The notes: a model not told the origin generated them from the sequence alone. Numbered from the stretch's first letter, positions 15,580-23,976 are shown. The stretch is 32,222 nt of DNA from Firmicutes bacterium UBA6648 (GCA_002455605.1 DKLE01000256.1:1-32222), one strand, 5' to 3'. Numbers and translations: made by a program.

Positions 15580-15652
15580 CACAGTTTCTGCACAAATTCT
15601 ACATAATTCAACTTCTATTTTTGTAAATTTTTATATTTTTTTGTCGAAAACA

Positions 15653-15687
15653 CAAAAATAAGGTGAAGTTTTTGCTGCTTCACCTTA
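15653..15687 (-). terminator. Terminator of the FAD-dependent dehydrogenase gene
   Basis: A perfect 10-bp stem (TAAGGTGAAG / CTTCACCTTA, 15659-15668 and 15678-15687) with a nine-base loop, followed on the minus strand by a T-run (15653-15658). It begins 20 bases after the stop of the gene at 15707. Confidence 0.85.
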
Positions 15688-15706
15688 CTTTTATTCGGTT
15701 ATTTTG

Positions 15707-17092
15707 CTATTTAGAATATTTCTTTGCCAAAATTCGACCTAAGTGTACTCCGCTGGCAGAAGCCTGAGATAAAGAATGGGTAACCCCTGAGCCATCTCCC
15801 AGTGCAAAAAGGCCCTTTACCTTTGTTTCAAGATTTTCATCCACTTCTACTCTGGAATTGTAGAATTTTACTTCTACACCATAAAGCAGCGTGTCTTCAT
15901 TGGCTGTTCCCGGAGCAATCTTGTCCAATGCATAAATCATCTCAATTATATTATCCAATTGTCTCTTCGGCAGCACCAAGCTTAAATCACCAGGGGTTGC
16001 TTTCAGCGTAGGACGCGTAAAACACTTTTCCATACGTCTTTCACTGCTTCTTCTTCCCTTAACCAAATCGCCGAATCGCTGCATCAATACACCGCCGCCC
16101 AGCATATTGGAAAGCCGTGCTATGGATTCGCCATATTCATTGCTGTCTTTAAACGGTGCAGTCAATTTATTGGATACTAAAAGTGCAAAGTTGGTGTTTT
16201 CCGTTCTGAGAGACGGATCGGCATAGCTGTGCCCATTTACTGTGACAATGCCATTTGTATTTTCCGCTACTACTTCACCGTACGGATTCATGCAGAAAGT
16301 CCGAACCATATCATTGTATTTGTCGGTTTTATAAACGATTTTGCTCTCATACACCTCGTCCGTAATATGTTTAAAAATCTCAGCAGGAAGTTCAACGCGA
16401 ACCCCGATATCCACTCGATTTTGTTCCAGCTCGATCTTCATTTGATTACAAATATTTGAAATCCATTTTGATCCGGATCGTCCGGTAGCCAAAACCAGCT
16501 CCTTACATTGATACTCATCACCTTTATTCGTCTTAACATAAAAAGTGCCGTCGGAATTCTGCGTTACTTCACAGATAGTGGAATAAAACTCCATATCAAT
16601 TCTGTCTTTTGTATGATTACAGATTCTTTCCAGAATTTGTACGTTTCTGTCTGTTCCCAGATGTCTCACCTTGGCATCCAGCAGATTTAAATTGTTTCTC
16701 AGCGCTGTAGTCTTTAAATCGGAATTTCCTGTAGAATACAGCTTGGCATCCACTCCCCCAAAACTGCAAAGCACCTCATCAACATATTCCATAAGCGCCA
16801 TAGCGTTGTCCTGGCCTATGTATGCATGTAAATCTCCGCCGAATTTAGTTGTAATATTATATTTACCATCTGATAAAGTTCCTGCCCCTCCATAACCATT
16901 CATGATATGGCAAGGTTCACATTTTATACAGTTATTTGTTTTTCCCAATTTTATCGGGCATACTCTCTTTTCAAGGGGTGCACCCTTGTCCACCATTAAA
17001 ATCTTAGCTGTATTATCAAGCTTCGTAAGTTCGTATGACAGAAATACCCCGCTCGCACCTGCACCAGCAATTATAATATCATATTTTTTCAT
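15707..17092 (-). CDS. FAD-dependent dehydrogenase (COG2509 type)
   Basis: Predicted flavoprotein of 461 residues from the ATG at 17090-17092 (MKKYDIIIAGAGASGVFLSY), which has GGAGG just upstream; a frame extension to 17128 lacks a good site. The N-terminal Rossmann motif GAGASG (9-14) binds FAD. A Cys-rich loop, KTNNCIKCEPCHIMNGYGGA (about 50-70), precedes GTLSDGKYN. The second nucleotide motif is VLATGRSGSKW, and the C-terminal FAD motif is GLFALGDGSGVTHSLSQASA. The chain resembles COG2509 uncharacterised FAD-dependent dehydrogenases of the HI0933/glutathione-reductase-like group. The substrate is unknown. It is a single gene with its own terminator, next to but apparently separate from the riboswitch unit. 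Confidence 0.85.
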   Translation of the reverse strand: MKKYDIIIAGAGASGVFLSYELTKLDNTAKILMVDKGAPLEKRVCPIKLGKTNNCIKCEPCHIMNGYGGAGTLSDGKYNITTKFGGDLHAYIGQDNAMALMEYVDEVLCSFGGVDAKLYSTGNSDLKTTALRNNLNLLDAKVRHLGTDRNVQILERICNHTKDRIDMEFYSTICEVTQNSDGTFYVKTNKGDEYQCKELVLATGRSGSKWISNICNQMKIELEQNRVDIGVRVELPAEIFKHITDEVYESKIVYKTDKYNDMVRTFCMNPYGEVVAENTNGIVTVNGHSYADPSLRTENTNFALLVSNKLTAPFKDSNEYGESIARLSNMLGGGVLMQRFGDLVKGRRSSERRMEKCFTRPTLKATPGDLSLVLPKRQLDNIIEMIYALDKIAPGTANEDTLLYGVEVKFYNSRVEVDENLETKVKGLFALGDGSGVTHSLSQASASGVHLGRILAKKYSK

Positions 17093-17188
17093 ATCATCCT
17101 CCAACTGTTTGGTCTTATTGGCGACCATACATAGTTACTATATCCGAAACATCATTATAATTCAACTATTAAATATATGCATTTTTTA

Positions 17189-17197
17189 TGCTATAAT
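17189..17197 (+). promoter_or_regulatory. Extended -10 promoter for the small membrane protein
   Basis: TG at 17189-17190, one base, then TATAAT (17192-17197). No good -35 is present, as is common for extended -10 promoters. The predicted start near 17204 gives a leader of about 64 bases before the ATG at 17268. Confidence 0.5.
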
Positions 17198-17267
17198 AAA
17201 ATTTAATAGTTCTTTAAAACAAAACAATCTCTGATTTAAAAGTCACATATAGGAGGTCTTAACCAAT

Positions 17268-17429
17268 ATGGATAAAAACAGCTTAATGCTTGGTATCGCA
17301 TTTTTAATAGGCTCCGCTTATTGTATACTGGAATTGGTAACTAAAGAATTTAAATCTTTTACTTTAACAGGACTGATTCTTTTCACATTAGTCGGTATCG
17401 CTTTTATCAGAAAATCAAAGAGCCGGTAA
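17268..17429 (+). CDS. Small two-helix membrane protein, 53 residues
   Basis: Short gene with a strong AGGAGGT site 10 bases before its ATG. The protein starts MDKNSLMLGIAFLIGSAYCI, has a short polar middle (ELVTKEFKSF), then a second hydrophobic stretch, TLTGLILFTLVGIAFI, and a basic end, RKSKSR. This predicts two membrane helices (about 7-24 and 32-47) with the basic tail in the cytoplasm. No family is recognised. Reality is supported by the ribosome binding site, the extended -10 promoter, the hydrophobic pattern and its isolated position. It is the only plus-strand gene between 15000 and 24000. Confidence 0.75.
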   Translation: MDKNSLMLGIAFLIGSAYCILELVTKEFKSFTLTGLILFTLVGIAFIRKSKSR

Positions 17430-17555
17430 CCCTAGTCAACCGTCCTCTTTGTATACAACCGCAAAATTGCGTACAAAAACTGTAATTTAATGGCAATCTT
17501 ATCATAGAATATGACCATTCTTTGCAATTCAAATGCAGTATTATAAAACTGCCTA

Positions 17556-17584
17556 TTGACAATAGTTTTCATTCAGTATATTCT
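17556..17584 (+). promoter_or_regulatory. Candidate promoter for a small RNA
   Basis: Perfect -35 TTGACA (17556-17561), 17 bases, then TATTCT (17579-17584). No coding frame follows; the predicted transcript start (about 17591) leads into a structured segment and a strong terminator at 17674-17709. Confidence 0.5.
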
Positions 17585-17590
17585 AAAAAA

Positions 17591-17709
17591 TATTAAGGGA
17601 ATTAGTTAAGTTTTATCCCCATAAAATTTAACTGTCCTTTTGGATTTCCCCTAAATAAATAAAAAATCAGCAAACAAAAAACAGAGAGCTTCTGCTCTCT
17701 GTTTTTTGT
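17591..17709 (+). ncRNA. Candidate structured small RNA (about 120 nt)
   Basis: No gene fits the 330-base gap 17430-17761, but the plus strand has a complete transcription unit: a promoter at 17556-17584 and a strong terminator ending at 17709. In between is a 13-bp hairpin (AGTTAAGTTTTAT / ATAAAATTTAACT, 17604-17616 and 17621-17633) with one G-U pair and a CCCC loop. A small TCC-TTTT-GGA stem follows, and a possible outer stem joins GGGAA (17597-17601) with TTCCC (17646-17650). The layout is that of a three-way-junction RNA. I recognise no known RNA family. The remainder of the gap (17430-17555) shows only short inverted repeats. Confidence 0.4.
17674..17709. terminator. Bidirectional terminator
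   Basis: A perfect 16-bp stem (ACAAAAAACAGAGAGC / GCTCTCTGTTTTTTGT) with a four-base loop carries a T-run on both strands. On minus it ends the DUF1292 transcript; on plus it would end the candidate small RNA and any readthrough from the small membrane protein gene. Confidence 0.9.
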
Positions 17710-17761
17710 TGCTTTCATATCGTAACTTGACAATTTATTCTTTATAACAAATTATAAACAA

Positions 17762-18076
17762 CTATTCTTCTTCCGCTGTTAGCTTATCAAATTCTGCAAC
17801 AACCTTTTCAAACTCCTCATCATCATCGATATCAACTAATTCAAATTCTTCTTCGCCAACTTCCTTATATCCATAGATATAAACATCATCTGTTCCGTCA
17901 TCTGGTATAAGAGCAATGTATTCTTTTCCTTGAAAATCAAATACACCCATAATCTCGCACTCAACTTCTACACCATCATCAAATTCTAAAGTTAAAAAAT
18001 CTGAATCTCCATGATCGTGTTCGTGTTCACCGCATCCGCAGCCACAACCGCCAGCGCACTTTTCTTTATCTGACAT
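17762..18076 (-). CDS. DUF1292 domain protein with Cys/His-rich N-terminus
   Basis: Acidic protein of 104 residues from the ATG at 18074-18076 (MSDKEKCAGG), with GGAGG eight bases upstream; five codons further upstream would overlap that site. The DUF1292 core (about 27-95) reads FLTLEFDDGVEVECEIMGVF, KEYIALIPDDGTDDVYIYGY and EEEFELVDIDDDEEFEKVVA. The first 24 residues contain four Cys and three His (KCAGGCGCGCGEHEHDHGD), a likely metal-binding tail not part of the usual domain. Function is unknown in the family, which in Firmicutes often sits near yrzL/ruvX. It has its own promoter (18151-18179), an operator-like palindrome, and a strong terminator, so it is probably monocistronic. Confidence 0.88.
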   Translation of the reverse strand: MSDKEKCAGGCGCGCGEHEHDHGDSDFLTLEFDDGVEVECEIMGVFDFQGKEYIALIPDDGTDDVYIYGYKEVGEEEFELVDIDDDEEFEKVVAEFDKLTAEEE

Positions 18077-18117
18077 ACTACAGTCCTCCATGTAAAAATC
18101 GTTTTGGTAATTTACTT

Positions 18118-18141
18118 AGTATATGCAAATTTTCATATACT
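18118..18141 (-). promoter_or_regulatory. Operator-like palindrome in the leader of the DUF1292 gene
   Basis: Perfect 8-bp inverted repeat AGTATATG / CATATACT with an eight-base spacer that itself contains palindromic AAATTT. It starts a few bases after the predicted RNA start, where a repressor would block transcription; an RNA hairpin is the alternative. Confidence 0.5.
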
Positions 18142-18150
18142 ATTATCAAT

Positions 18151-18179
18151 ACTATACCACCATAATTTGCCTTTATCAA
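18151..18179 (-). promoter_or_regulatory. Promoter of the DUF1292 gene
   Basis: Minus strand TTGATA (18174-18179), exactly 17 bases, TATAGT (18151-18156): each hexamer matches five of six consensus bases. The -35 overlaps the last codons of uvrC. The predicted start lies near 18144. Confidence 0.65.
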
Positions 18180-20062
18180 TCAAAATATTCTCTGATATTT
18201 TTTGCTACCGATTCAGTTATCCCCGGCGCTTCACACAATTCTTCGATTGTAGCGGATTTAATTTTATCCAGACTTCCGAAATGAATCAGCAAAGAGTTAC
18301 GTCTTTGAGGCCCTATACCGTCAATTTCATCCAGAACCGATCCCTGTATCCGCTTTCCTCTCAGGCCTCTGTGATAATCAATAGCAAACCGGTGAACCTC
18401 TTCTTGAACGGCTCCTGTATATTTAAACAAAAGAGGATGCTCCTTCAGCAGCAGCTCCTCATACTCATCTTCTCCATAGGGTTTATATATCAATGCCCTG
18501 GTTCGATGCTTATCATCTTTAGCCATGCCTGCAACCGCTACATTGATTTTCATCGCATGGAGTATTTGCTGAACAGCAGATACCTGACCTTTACCTCCGT
18601 CAATAAAAAGAATATGGGGCAGGGTTTTAAAAGAAGGATCTCCTTCCAAAGCTCTTTTAAATCGGCGGTATAGAACTTCCTGCATACTGCCGTAATCGTT
18701 TGGCCCTTCCACGGTTCGGATTTTAAACCGCCTATATTCTTTTTTGTTAGGCTTCAGCCCTTCAAAAACCACCATGGCCCCCACCGAATCAATTCCATTT
18801 GTATTGGAGATGTCGTAAGCCTCCACCCTATAATCTTTCCATTTCTGAGCATGGCTGTCCAATTGCAGATCTAAAGGATTATTTGCCCCGCTGCCGGTAA
18901 TCCGATCAATTAAAGACCCAATTTCTTTCGATAAGGCCTCTCGTCTGGCTCGATGATTATTTTCTCTTTCATCAATGGACTTTAGCAGCTCAATGGAATC
19001 TTTTTGGGCTAATTTCAGTAAATCTTTCTTATCCCCTCTTTGTGGAAGCGTTATTTTTACTTGTCTTCCCGCAATTTCTCCCAAGAAGTCTTCTATCAGT
19101 TCACTTTCTTCTACAGGCTGCTCCACCAAGATTTCATACGGAATATTAGGGTTCTCACTGTAATACTGTTTCAGGAACTCACTCACCAGTTCATTTTTAT
19201 CTTCTGTTCCCTCCATAGCAAAGCTTTCACGCCCTGTTAGTTTCCCATTTCTAACAAAAAATAATACCACGTAGGATTTCTGGCTGCTGGAAATAGCCAG
19301 TGCAATATCCAAATCCTTTAATCCCAGCAGAACTACCCGCTGTTTTTCTGTAATTGTTTTAGCAGCTTCAATGTAATCTCTTAATTCAGCAGCTCTTTCA
19401 AAGCTCAGCAGCTCCGACTCCTCCAGCATTTTTTCAGTGAGCATGTCCACCAACGGCTTTGTCTTTCCGTTCAAAAAATCCATAATATGCATGATATCCT
19501 GCATATAGGATTCTCTGCTGACTTTTCCTGTGCAAATGCCTCTGCATTGATTGATGTGATAGTTCAGACAAGGTTTTATAATCTCAGGGAATTTCCTTGT
19601 GGCACAACGTTTAAGCACAAAGATATTATTCAGTAAATCAATCATCTGATTGACCGCTCCAGCATCTGCATACGGCCCAAAATATTTACAGCCATCCTTT
19701 TCCACTCTTCTGGTTTTAACCAGTCTGGGGTACTCTTCATCCATTGTTATCTTTATATAAGGATAGGTTTTATCATCTCTCAGCAAAACGTTATATTTAG
19801 GCATATAGCGCTTAATCAGCGTACATTCCAAAATCAGCGCTTCCATCTCAGTATTAGTAGTAATATACTCAAATTCTTCAATATGGCTTACCATCGCACG
19901 CACTTTTGCCGGCATATTTTTAGGCGATTGAAAATACTGACGCACACGGTTTTTCAGAGAAACGGCTTTCCCCACATAAATAACCTGCCCCAGTTTATCC
20001 TTATGTATATAAACTCCCGGGCTGTCCGGGAGTTTTTTTAAATTCTCTTTGATATCAAACAT
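18176..20062 (-). CDS. uvrC: Excinuclease ABC subunit UvrC
   Basis: Nucleotide-excision repair endonuclease of 628 residues, normal length; makes the 3' and 5' incisions after UvrB loading. The N-terminal GIY-YIG nuclease (about 13-90) is seen in PGVYIHKDKLGQVIYVGKAV. Four Cys (C153, C165, C173, C177) match the iron-sulfur cluster spacing described for UvrC. The UVR motif (about 203-237) contains FERAAELRDYI. The RNase H-like second nuclease follows (VEAYDISNTNGIDSVGAMVV and LPHILFIDGGKGQVSAVQQI). Tandem helix-hairpin-helix motifs end the protein (LDEIDGIGPQRRNSLLIHFG, LCEAPGITESVAKNI). It starts two bases after dacA, with AGGT upstream, so it is coupled to dacA. Confidence 0.97.
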   Translation of the reverse strand: MFDIKENLKKLPDSPGVYIHKDKLGQVIYVGKAVSLKNRVRQYFQSPKNMPAKVRAMVSHIEEFEYITTNTEMEALILECTLIKRYMPKYNVLLRDDKTYPYIKITMDEEYPRLVKTRRVEKDGCKYFGPYADAGAVNQMIDLLNNIFVLKRCATRKFPEIIKPCLNYHINQCRGICTGKVSRESYMQDIMHIMDFLNGKTKPLVDMLTEKMLEESELLSFERAAELRDYIEAAKTITEKQRVVLLGLKDLDIALAISSSQKSYVVLFFVRNGKLTGRESFAMEGTEDKNELVSEFLKQYYSENPNIPYEILVEQPVEESELIEDFLGEIAGRQVKITLPQRGDKKDLLKLAQKDSIELLKSIDERENNHRARREALSKEIGSLIDRITGSGANNPLDLQLDSHAQKWKDYRVEAYDISNTNGIDSVGAMVVFEGLKPNKKEYRRFKIRTVEGPNDYGSMQEVLYRRFKRALEGDPSFKTLPHILFIDGGKGQVSAVQQILHAMKINVAVAGMAKDDKHRTRALIYKPYGEDEYEELLLKEHPLLFKYTGAVQEEVHRFAIDYHRGLRGKRIQGSVLDEIDGIGPQRRNSLLIHFGSLDKIKSATIEELCEAPGITESVAKNIREYFD

Positions 20063-20064
20063 AA

Positions 20065-21471
20065 TTACCTGTTCATATATTTTTCTTTATTGTAATACAA
20101 TTTGTTTATCTCTCTGTCCATAGCAATCCGCATGGCGCGTTCTGCTCTTCTCTGTTTTCGGCGTCTGATGTTCCTGTTCCTTATGAAAAGCAGCGTCCCT
20201 GCAACGGCACCGGCGAAGACTATTGATATACCAATGCCTGCATATAATTTGGCGCCTTTTCCTGATACTTTAAGTATAGCAGAAATTCCGCCTTTTTCAA
20301 CAGCTTCTGCAGCCACAATATTGACAGAGCTCATTAATACCTCACCCTGGAAAAATTCTATGGTGCCTACGGTTTCCCCTGCCTGAACAGGCGCTTCTAC
20401 CTTATCTTTAACATTCACAACCTTTTTTAAGACTTTGGTGCTTTGATTACGGGGAAGTGTGGCATAGCCGTCCGTTTCTGCCACTAAATTCACTTGTTTT
20501 TTACTGCCCTTTGACACCTTTATAGTCCCTAAATCTGAATTCTTGTTAACGGTCTTAACCGTATGATAATTTTCAAAGCCCCAATCTAAAAGAGCTATAG
20601 AGTCACCAAATCTGCCGGAATCCGTAGACTTCAGCACTACGGCCAGCAACTCTGTCCCATCTCTCAGGGCACTGGCCGCCAGACAACCTCCTGCATGACC
20701 GGTATATCCTGTTTTTATTCCTGTCACCCCGTCGTATTTTGCGGTACGGATTACCCCGTTTGCAGACACCTTGGTCTTCGTATCATAAAGCAGTCGATTG
20801 GTATTATACAAATATCTGGGTTCTTCCTGTTTATTAGTCGGCTGGATGGTATACTTGTATGTAGTGACAAACTCCCTGAACTTTGGATTCTCCATAGCCG
20901 CTTTTGCAATCATGGCCAAATCATAAGCAGTAGTCACATGCCCGTCTAGATGAAGACCGTTGGGATTAATAAAATTGGTATTTTTCGCTCCCAGTTCCTT
21001 GGCTTTTTCGTTCATCATCACTGCAAAATCTTCAATACTTCCAGCCATTTCTTTTGCCAAAGCTACCGCTGCATCATTGGCTGATTCCAAAAATAAAGCA
21101 TAGAGCAGGTCTTCCACTGTAATTTTCTCACCTTCCATCAGGTAGATTCTGCTCCCCTCGGTGAAAGGTGTCTCTGCATCAATTGTAACCACTTTATCCA
21201 GCGGTAAATTTTCAAGGGCCAAAAGCCCTGTAATCATCTTCGTGGTGCTCGCAGGTTCTTTTTGTATATCCATTCCCTTATTGTATAAAATAGTCCCTGT
21301 TTTTGCATCGATTAATATCCCTGTTTCTGCCACAATAGCTGGTACATTTGTTGTTGTATGTGATACAGAATTATCTTTTACCGTAGCTTCCGCAAAAGCA
21401 GCAGAGGTATTGATACCCAGGCTAACAACTAAGGAAAATAGCACAATCATTGTTATAATCGTTTTTTTCAT
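20065..21471 (-). CDS. dacA: D-alanyl-D-alanine carboxypeptidase (PBP5/DacA family)
   Basis: Penicillin-binding protein that trims the terminal D-Ala from peptidoglycan stem peptides, 468 residues. A signal peptide (MKKTIITMIVLFSLVVSLGI) ends near the ASA-type site around residue 27. All three active-site motifs are present: SxxK (S75-TTK78), SxN (S132-A-N134) and KTG (255-257). The C-terminal beta domain (about 310-400) is followed by a membrane helix (about 411-431) and a very basic tail, RNRNIRRRKQRRAERAMR; this replaces the amphipathic helix of E. coli PBP5. It lies 13 bases after apgM and two before uvrC. Which of DacA, DacB or DacF it equals cannot be decided, and the gene symbol is therefore provisional. 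Confidence 0.9.
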   Translation of the reverse strand: MKKTIITMIVLFSLVVSLGINTSAAFAEATVKDNSVSHTTTNVPAIVAETGILIDAKTGTILYNKGMDIQKEPASTTKMITGLLALENLPLDKVVTIDAETPFTEGSRIYLMEGEKITVEDLLYALFLESANDAAVALAKEMAGSIEDFAVMMNEKAKELGAKNTNFINPNGLHLDGHVTTAYDLAMIAKAAMENPKFREFVTTYKYTIQPTNKQEEPRYLYNTNRLLYDTKTKVSANGVIRTAKYDGVTGIKTGYTGHAGGCLAASALRDGTELLAVVLKSTDSGRFGDSIALLDWGFENYHTVKTVNKNSDLGTIKVSKGSKKQVNLVAETDGYATLPRNQSTKVLKKVVNVKDKVEAPVQAGETVGTIEFFQGEVLMSSVNIVAAEAVEKGGISAILKVSGKGAKLYAGIGISIVFAGAVAGTLLFIRNRNIRRRKQRRAERAMRIAMDREINKLYYNKEKYMNR

Positions 21472-21484
21472 TGTTTCCCCAAAT

Positions 21485-22762
21485 CTAATTTAATCTCTCA
21501 AAAAAATAATCAGCTAATTCATATCCGCTTCCAAAGCTTTTTCCCATTGCACCGGAAGTTTCATTGAAAGCTCTGGCACTATCCGCTTCCCGCTCCTTCG
21601 TACTGTCATATATGACGAAAGGAACCGGTGTTGATGAATGCGTCCGGATGCACAGCGGTGTTCTGTGATCTGGTACCACCAACACTCGGAAAGCGTCCCC
21701 AGTACTCTTCAAATATTCAAGAATAGGCTTTGCTATCTTTTCATCAATCAATTCCAGACATTTAATTTTTCCCGGCTGATCGCCCTGATGAGAACATTCA
21801 TCAGGTCCTTCCAGATGCATATAAACAAAGTCTTTTCCTTTTTGAAACTCTTTCACTGCGGCCTGCGCTTTTCCTTCAAAATTTGTGTGCAAGGTCCCTG
21901 TTACTCCTTCTACATCGACAGAATCCAGTCCTGCACAAAGAGCAATTCCCTTAATTAAATCTACCGCAGAAATTGCTGTCCCTGTAATTTTATACTTATT
22001 ATAAAAAGAAGACAAGCTTGGCTTTTTACCCTGGCCCCAGATCCAAGCTGTATTTGCAGGATTTAATCCTTTCGCCAGCCTTTCCCGATTAATCGGATGA
22101 TCCCTCAGGATTTCATAACTTTTCTTCATCAGTTCTGTAATAAAGTCACCAGGCTGAGCGGATGCATCATTCATTTTTCCTTCACCCTTAGGCAGATAAT
22201 CTGCGACTTTTTTCCCAAGAACGTCATGGGGCGGCGTCAAATCATAGTCGGTGGATCCCTCCTTAACTATCATGCAATGCCGATAGCTTACTCCGGTATA
22301 GAACTGAATTTTTTCAGACCCCAGTTCCCCCTGCAAAGCCTTAATCAATGCATCTGCCTCTTCCGTAGTGATATCACCGGAACTGTGATCTGTGATAATC
22401 AAATCTTCATAGGCAGTTTGGGAGTTCCCATCTGCCGGCCTGCCGGTCTTCGGATCTACTAAGGTAATGATATTTGTTCTGAAGGCAACATCTGTTTCTG
22501 ACATATCAATGCCGATACTTGCTGCCTCAAGCGGTGATCGTCCTGTAAGATAAACTGCCGGATCATATCCCATAACTGATAAATTGGCCGCATCACTGCC
22601 CGGTGCCACCCCTTCCGGTATGGTTTGAACCATACCTACCTCACCTTTTGCCGCAAGCCCGTTGATTACCGGCATAGCTGCCACTTCAAGAGGTGTTTTT
22701 CCACCTAAATCTTCAATCTTTTCATCCCCTGCGCCATCGGGAACGATAATCAAATACTTCAT
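21485..22762 (-). CDS. apgM: ApgM-type 2,3-bisphosphoglycerate-independent phosphoglycerate mutase
   Basis: Alkaline-phosphatase superfamily enzyme of 425 residues, the archaeal/ApgM form (COG3635). It starts MKYLIIVPDGAGDEKIEDLG with a metal-binding Asp (D9). The catalytic loop is PEGVAPGSDAANLSVMGYDP, followed by LTGRSPLEAASIGI. Metal ligands near the C-terminus occur in HLEGPDECSHQGD and VVPDHRTPLCIRTHSSTPVP. The bacterial subgroup is also annotated as a proposed homoserine kinase (TIGR02535), so the true substrate is open: 3-phosphoglycerate, homoserine or another phospho compound. It lies just downstream of serC and upstream of dacA-uvrC. GAGG precedes the ATG. Confidence 0.85.
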   Translation of the reverse strand: MKYLIIVPDGAGDEKIEDLGGKTPLEVAAMPVINGLAAKGEVGMVQTIPEGVAPGSDAANLSVMGYDPAVYLTGRSPLEAASIGIDMSETDVAFRTNIITLVDPKTGRPADGNSQTAYEDLIITDHSSGDITTEEADALIKALQGELGSEKIQFYTGVSYRHCMIVKEGSTDYDLTPPHDVLGKKVADYLPKGEGKMNDASAQPGDFITELMKKSYEILRDHPINRERLAKGLNPANTAWIWGQGKKPSLSSFYNKYKITGTAISAVDLIKGIALCAGLDSVDVEGVTGTLHTNFEGKAQAAVKEFQKGKDFVYMHLEGPDECSHQGDQPGKIKCLELIDEKIAKPILEYLKSTGDAFRVLVVPDHRTPLCIRTHSSTPVPFVIYDSTKEREADSARAFNETSGAMGKSFGSGYELADYFFERLN

Positions 22763-22819
22763 TATTTTTCCTCATTTTCCCTTATTAACTAACTTTTAAC
22801 TATAATTTAATGAAACACG

Positions 22820-22855
22820 AAAAGTGATAAAAATTTTTCAATTCTTATCACTTTT
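22820..22855 (-). terminator. Probable serC terminator
   Basis: A-T-rich 11-bp stem (AAAAGTGATAA / TTATCACTTTT) with a 14-base loop lies 23 bases after the serC stop. Its 3' arm ends in TTTT on the minus strand, but the U-tract is broken by CG, so some readthrough into apgM is possible. Confidence 0.55.
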
Positions 22856-22878
22856 TATTTTTGTGTCTATCTTAAAAT

Positions 22879-23976
22879 CTATTTTGCGTTTTCTTCTTCA
22901 AACTTTTTCATGAAATTAATCAATGCGTCCACGCCTTCAGCCGGCATAGCATTGTAAATACTTGCTCTCATACCTCCGATTGAACGATGCCCCCCAAGGT
23001 TTACAAGACCTGCTGCCTTTGCTTCAGCGATAAATTTCTTATCCAGCTCCGCATCTCCGGTAACAAAAACTACGTTCATTAAAGAACGGCTGTCTTCCTG
23101 GACAGGACACTTATATAATTTACTGTTATCAATAAACTGATACAGCTTTCCTGCCTTTTCAATATCCAGCTTATTTAGAGGAGGAATCCCCCCATTCTTT
23201 AAAATGTGTTTAAAGACTTCTCCGGCCACATAAATTGTAAAGCAAGGAGGCGTATTGTACATGGAGTCATTTTCTGCATGTACTTTATAATCTAAATAGG
23301 TAGGTATATCTACAGGTGCAAAGCCGATTAAATCTTCTTTGATGATAACAATAGTAACTCCTGCTGGTGCAATATTCTTCTGAGCGCCTGCATAAATCAA
23401 GCCAAACTTTGTTACGTCTATCTCTTCTGAAAGAATGCAAGAGGACATATCTGCAACCAGGGGAATATCTCCCGTATCCGGTATATATCCATAATGAGTA
23501 CCGTAAATAGTGTTATTAAATGTAATGTGAACATAATCTGCATCTTCTCTGAAATCTTCCTTATTTACTTTAGGAATATAGGAGAAGGTGGTGTCTTCCG
23601 AGGATGCTACGATTTTTATATCTCCAAATTTCTTGGCTTCTGCGGCGGCTTTTTTTGCCCAAGTACCGGTTACTATGTAGTCTGCCTTCTTCGACTTTTT
23701 CAGAAGATTCATAGGAACCATTGAAAATTGTAGGGTTCCTCCTCCTTGAAGGAATAGTACTTTATAATTGTCCGGAATATTCATAAGCTCCCGAAGATTT
23801 TTTTCCGCTTCTTCTGTAATTGCCACAAATTCCTTTGAACGATGGCTCATTTCCATAACTGACTGGCCGCAGCCCATATAATTAGTAAGCTCTTTCGCTA
23901 CGTCTTCCATTACTTCCAAAGGCAGCATAGATGGTCCTGCTGAAAAGTTAAACACTCTGCCGTTATCTTTATTCAT
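22879..23976 (-). CDS. serC: Phosphoserine aminotransferase SerC
   Basis: PLP enzyme converting 3-phosphohydroxypyruvate and glutamate to phosphoserine, the second step of serine synthesis. The start is the ATG at 23974-23976 (MNKDNGRVFNFSAGPSMLPL), 365 residues, with AGAGGTG nine bases upstream; a frame extension of eight codons would contain that site. Family motifs: FNFSAGPSMLP, GQSVMEMSHRSKEF, LFLQGGGTLQFSMVPMNLL, and the PLP lysine in GLIYAGAQKNIAPAGVT. The C-terminal GGHRSIGGMRASIYNAMP is standard. It is divergent from serA, with shared symmetric promoters between them. No serB phosphatase is visible in the window. Confidence 0.97.
   Translation of the reverse strand: MNKDNGRVFNFSAGPSMLPLEVMEDVAKELTNYMGCGQSVMEMSHRSKEFVAITEEAEKNLRELMNIPDNYKVLFLQGGGTLQFSMVPMNLLKKSKKADYIVTGTWAKKAAAEAKKFGDIKIVASSEDTTFSYIPKVNKEDFREDADYVHITFNNTIYGTHYGYIPDTGDIPLVADMSSCILSEEIDVTKFGLIYAGAQKNIAPAGVTIVIIKEDLIGFAPVDIPTYLDYKVHAENDSMYNTPPCFTIYVAGEVFKHILKNGGIPPLNKLDIEKAGKLYQFIDNSKLYKCPVQEDSRSLMNVVFVTGDAELDKKFIAEAKAAGLVNLGGHRSIGGMRASIYNAMPAEGVDALINFMKKFEEENAK

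Noticed and set aside
17460..17480. CGCAA-AA-TTGCG palindrome after the small membrane protein gene as its terminator
   Set aside because: The stem is only five base pairs and no T-run follows.
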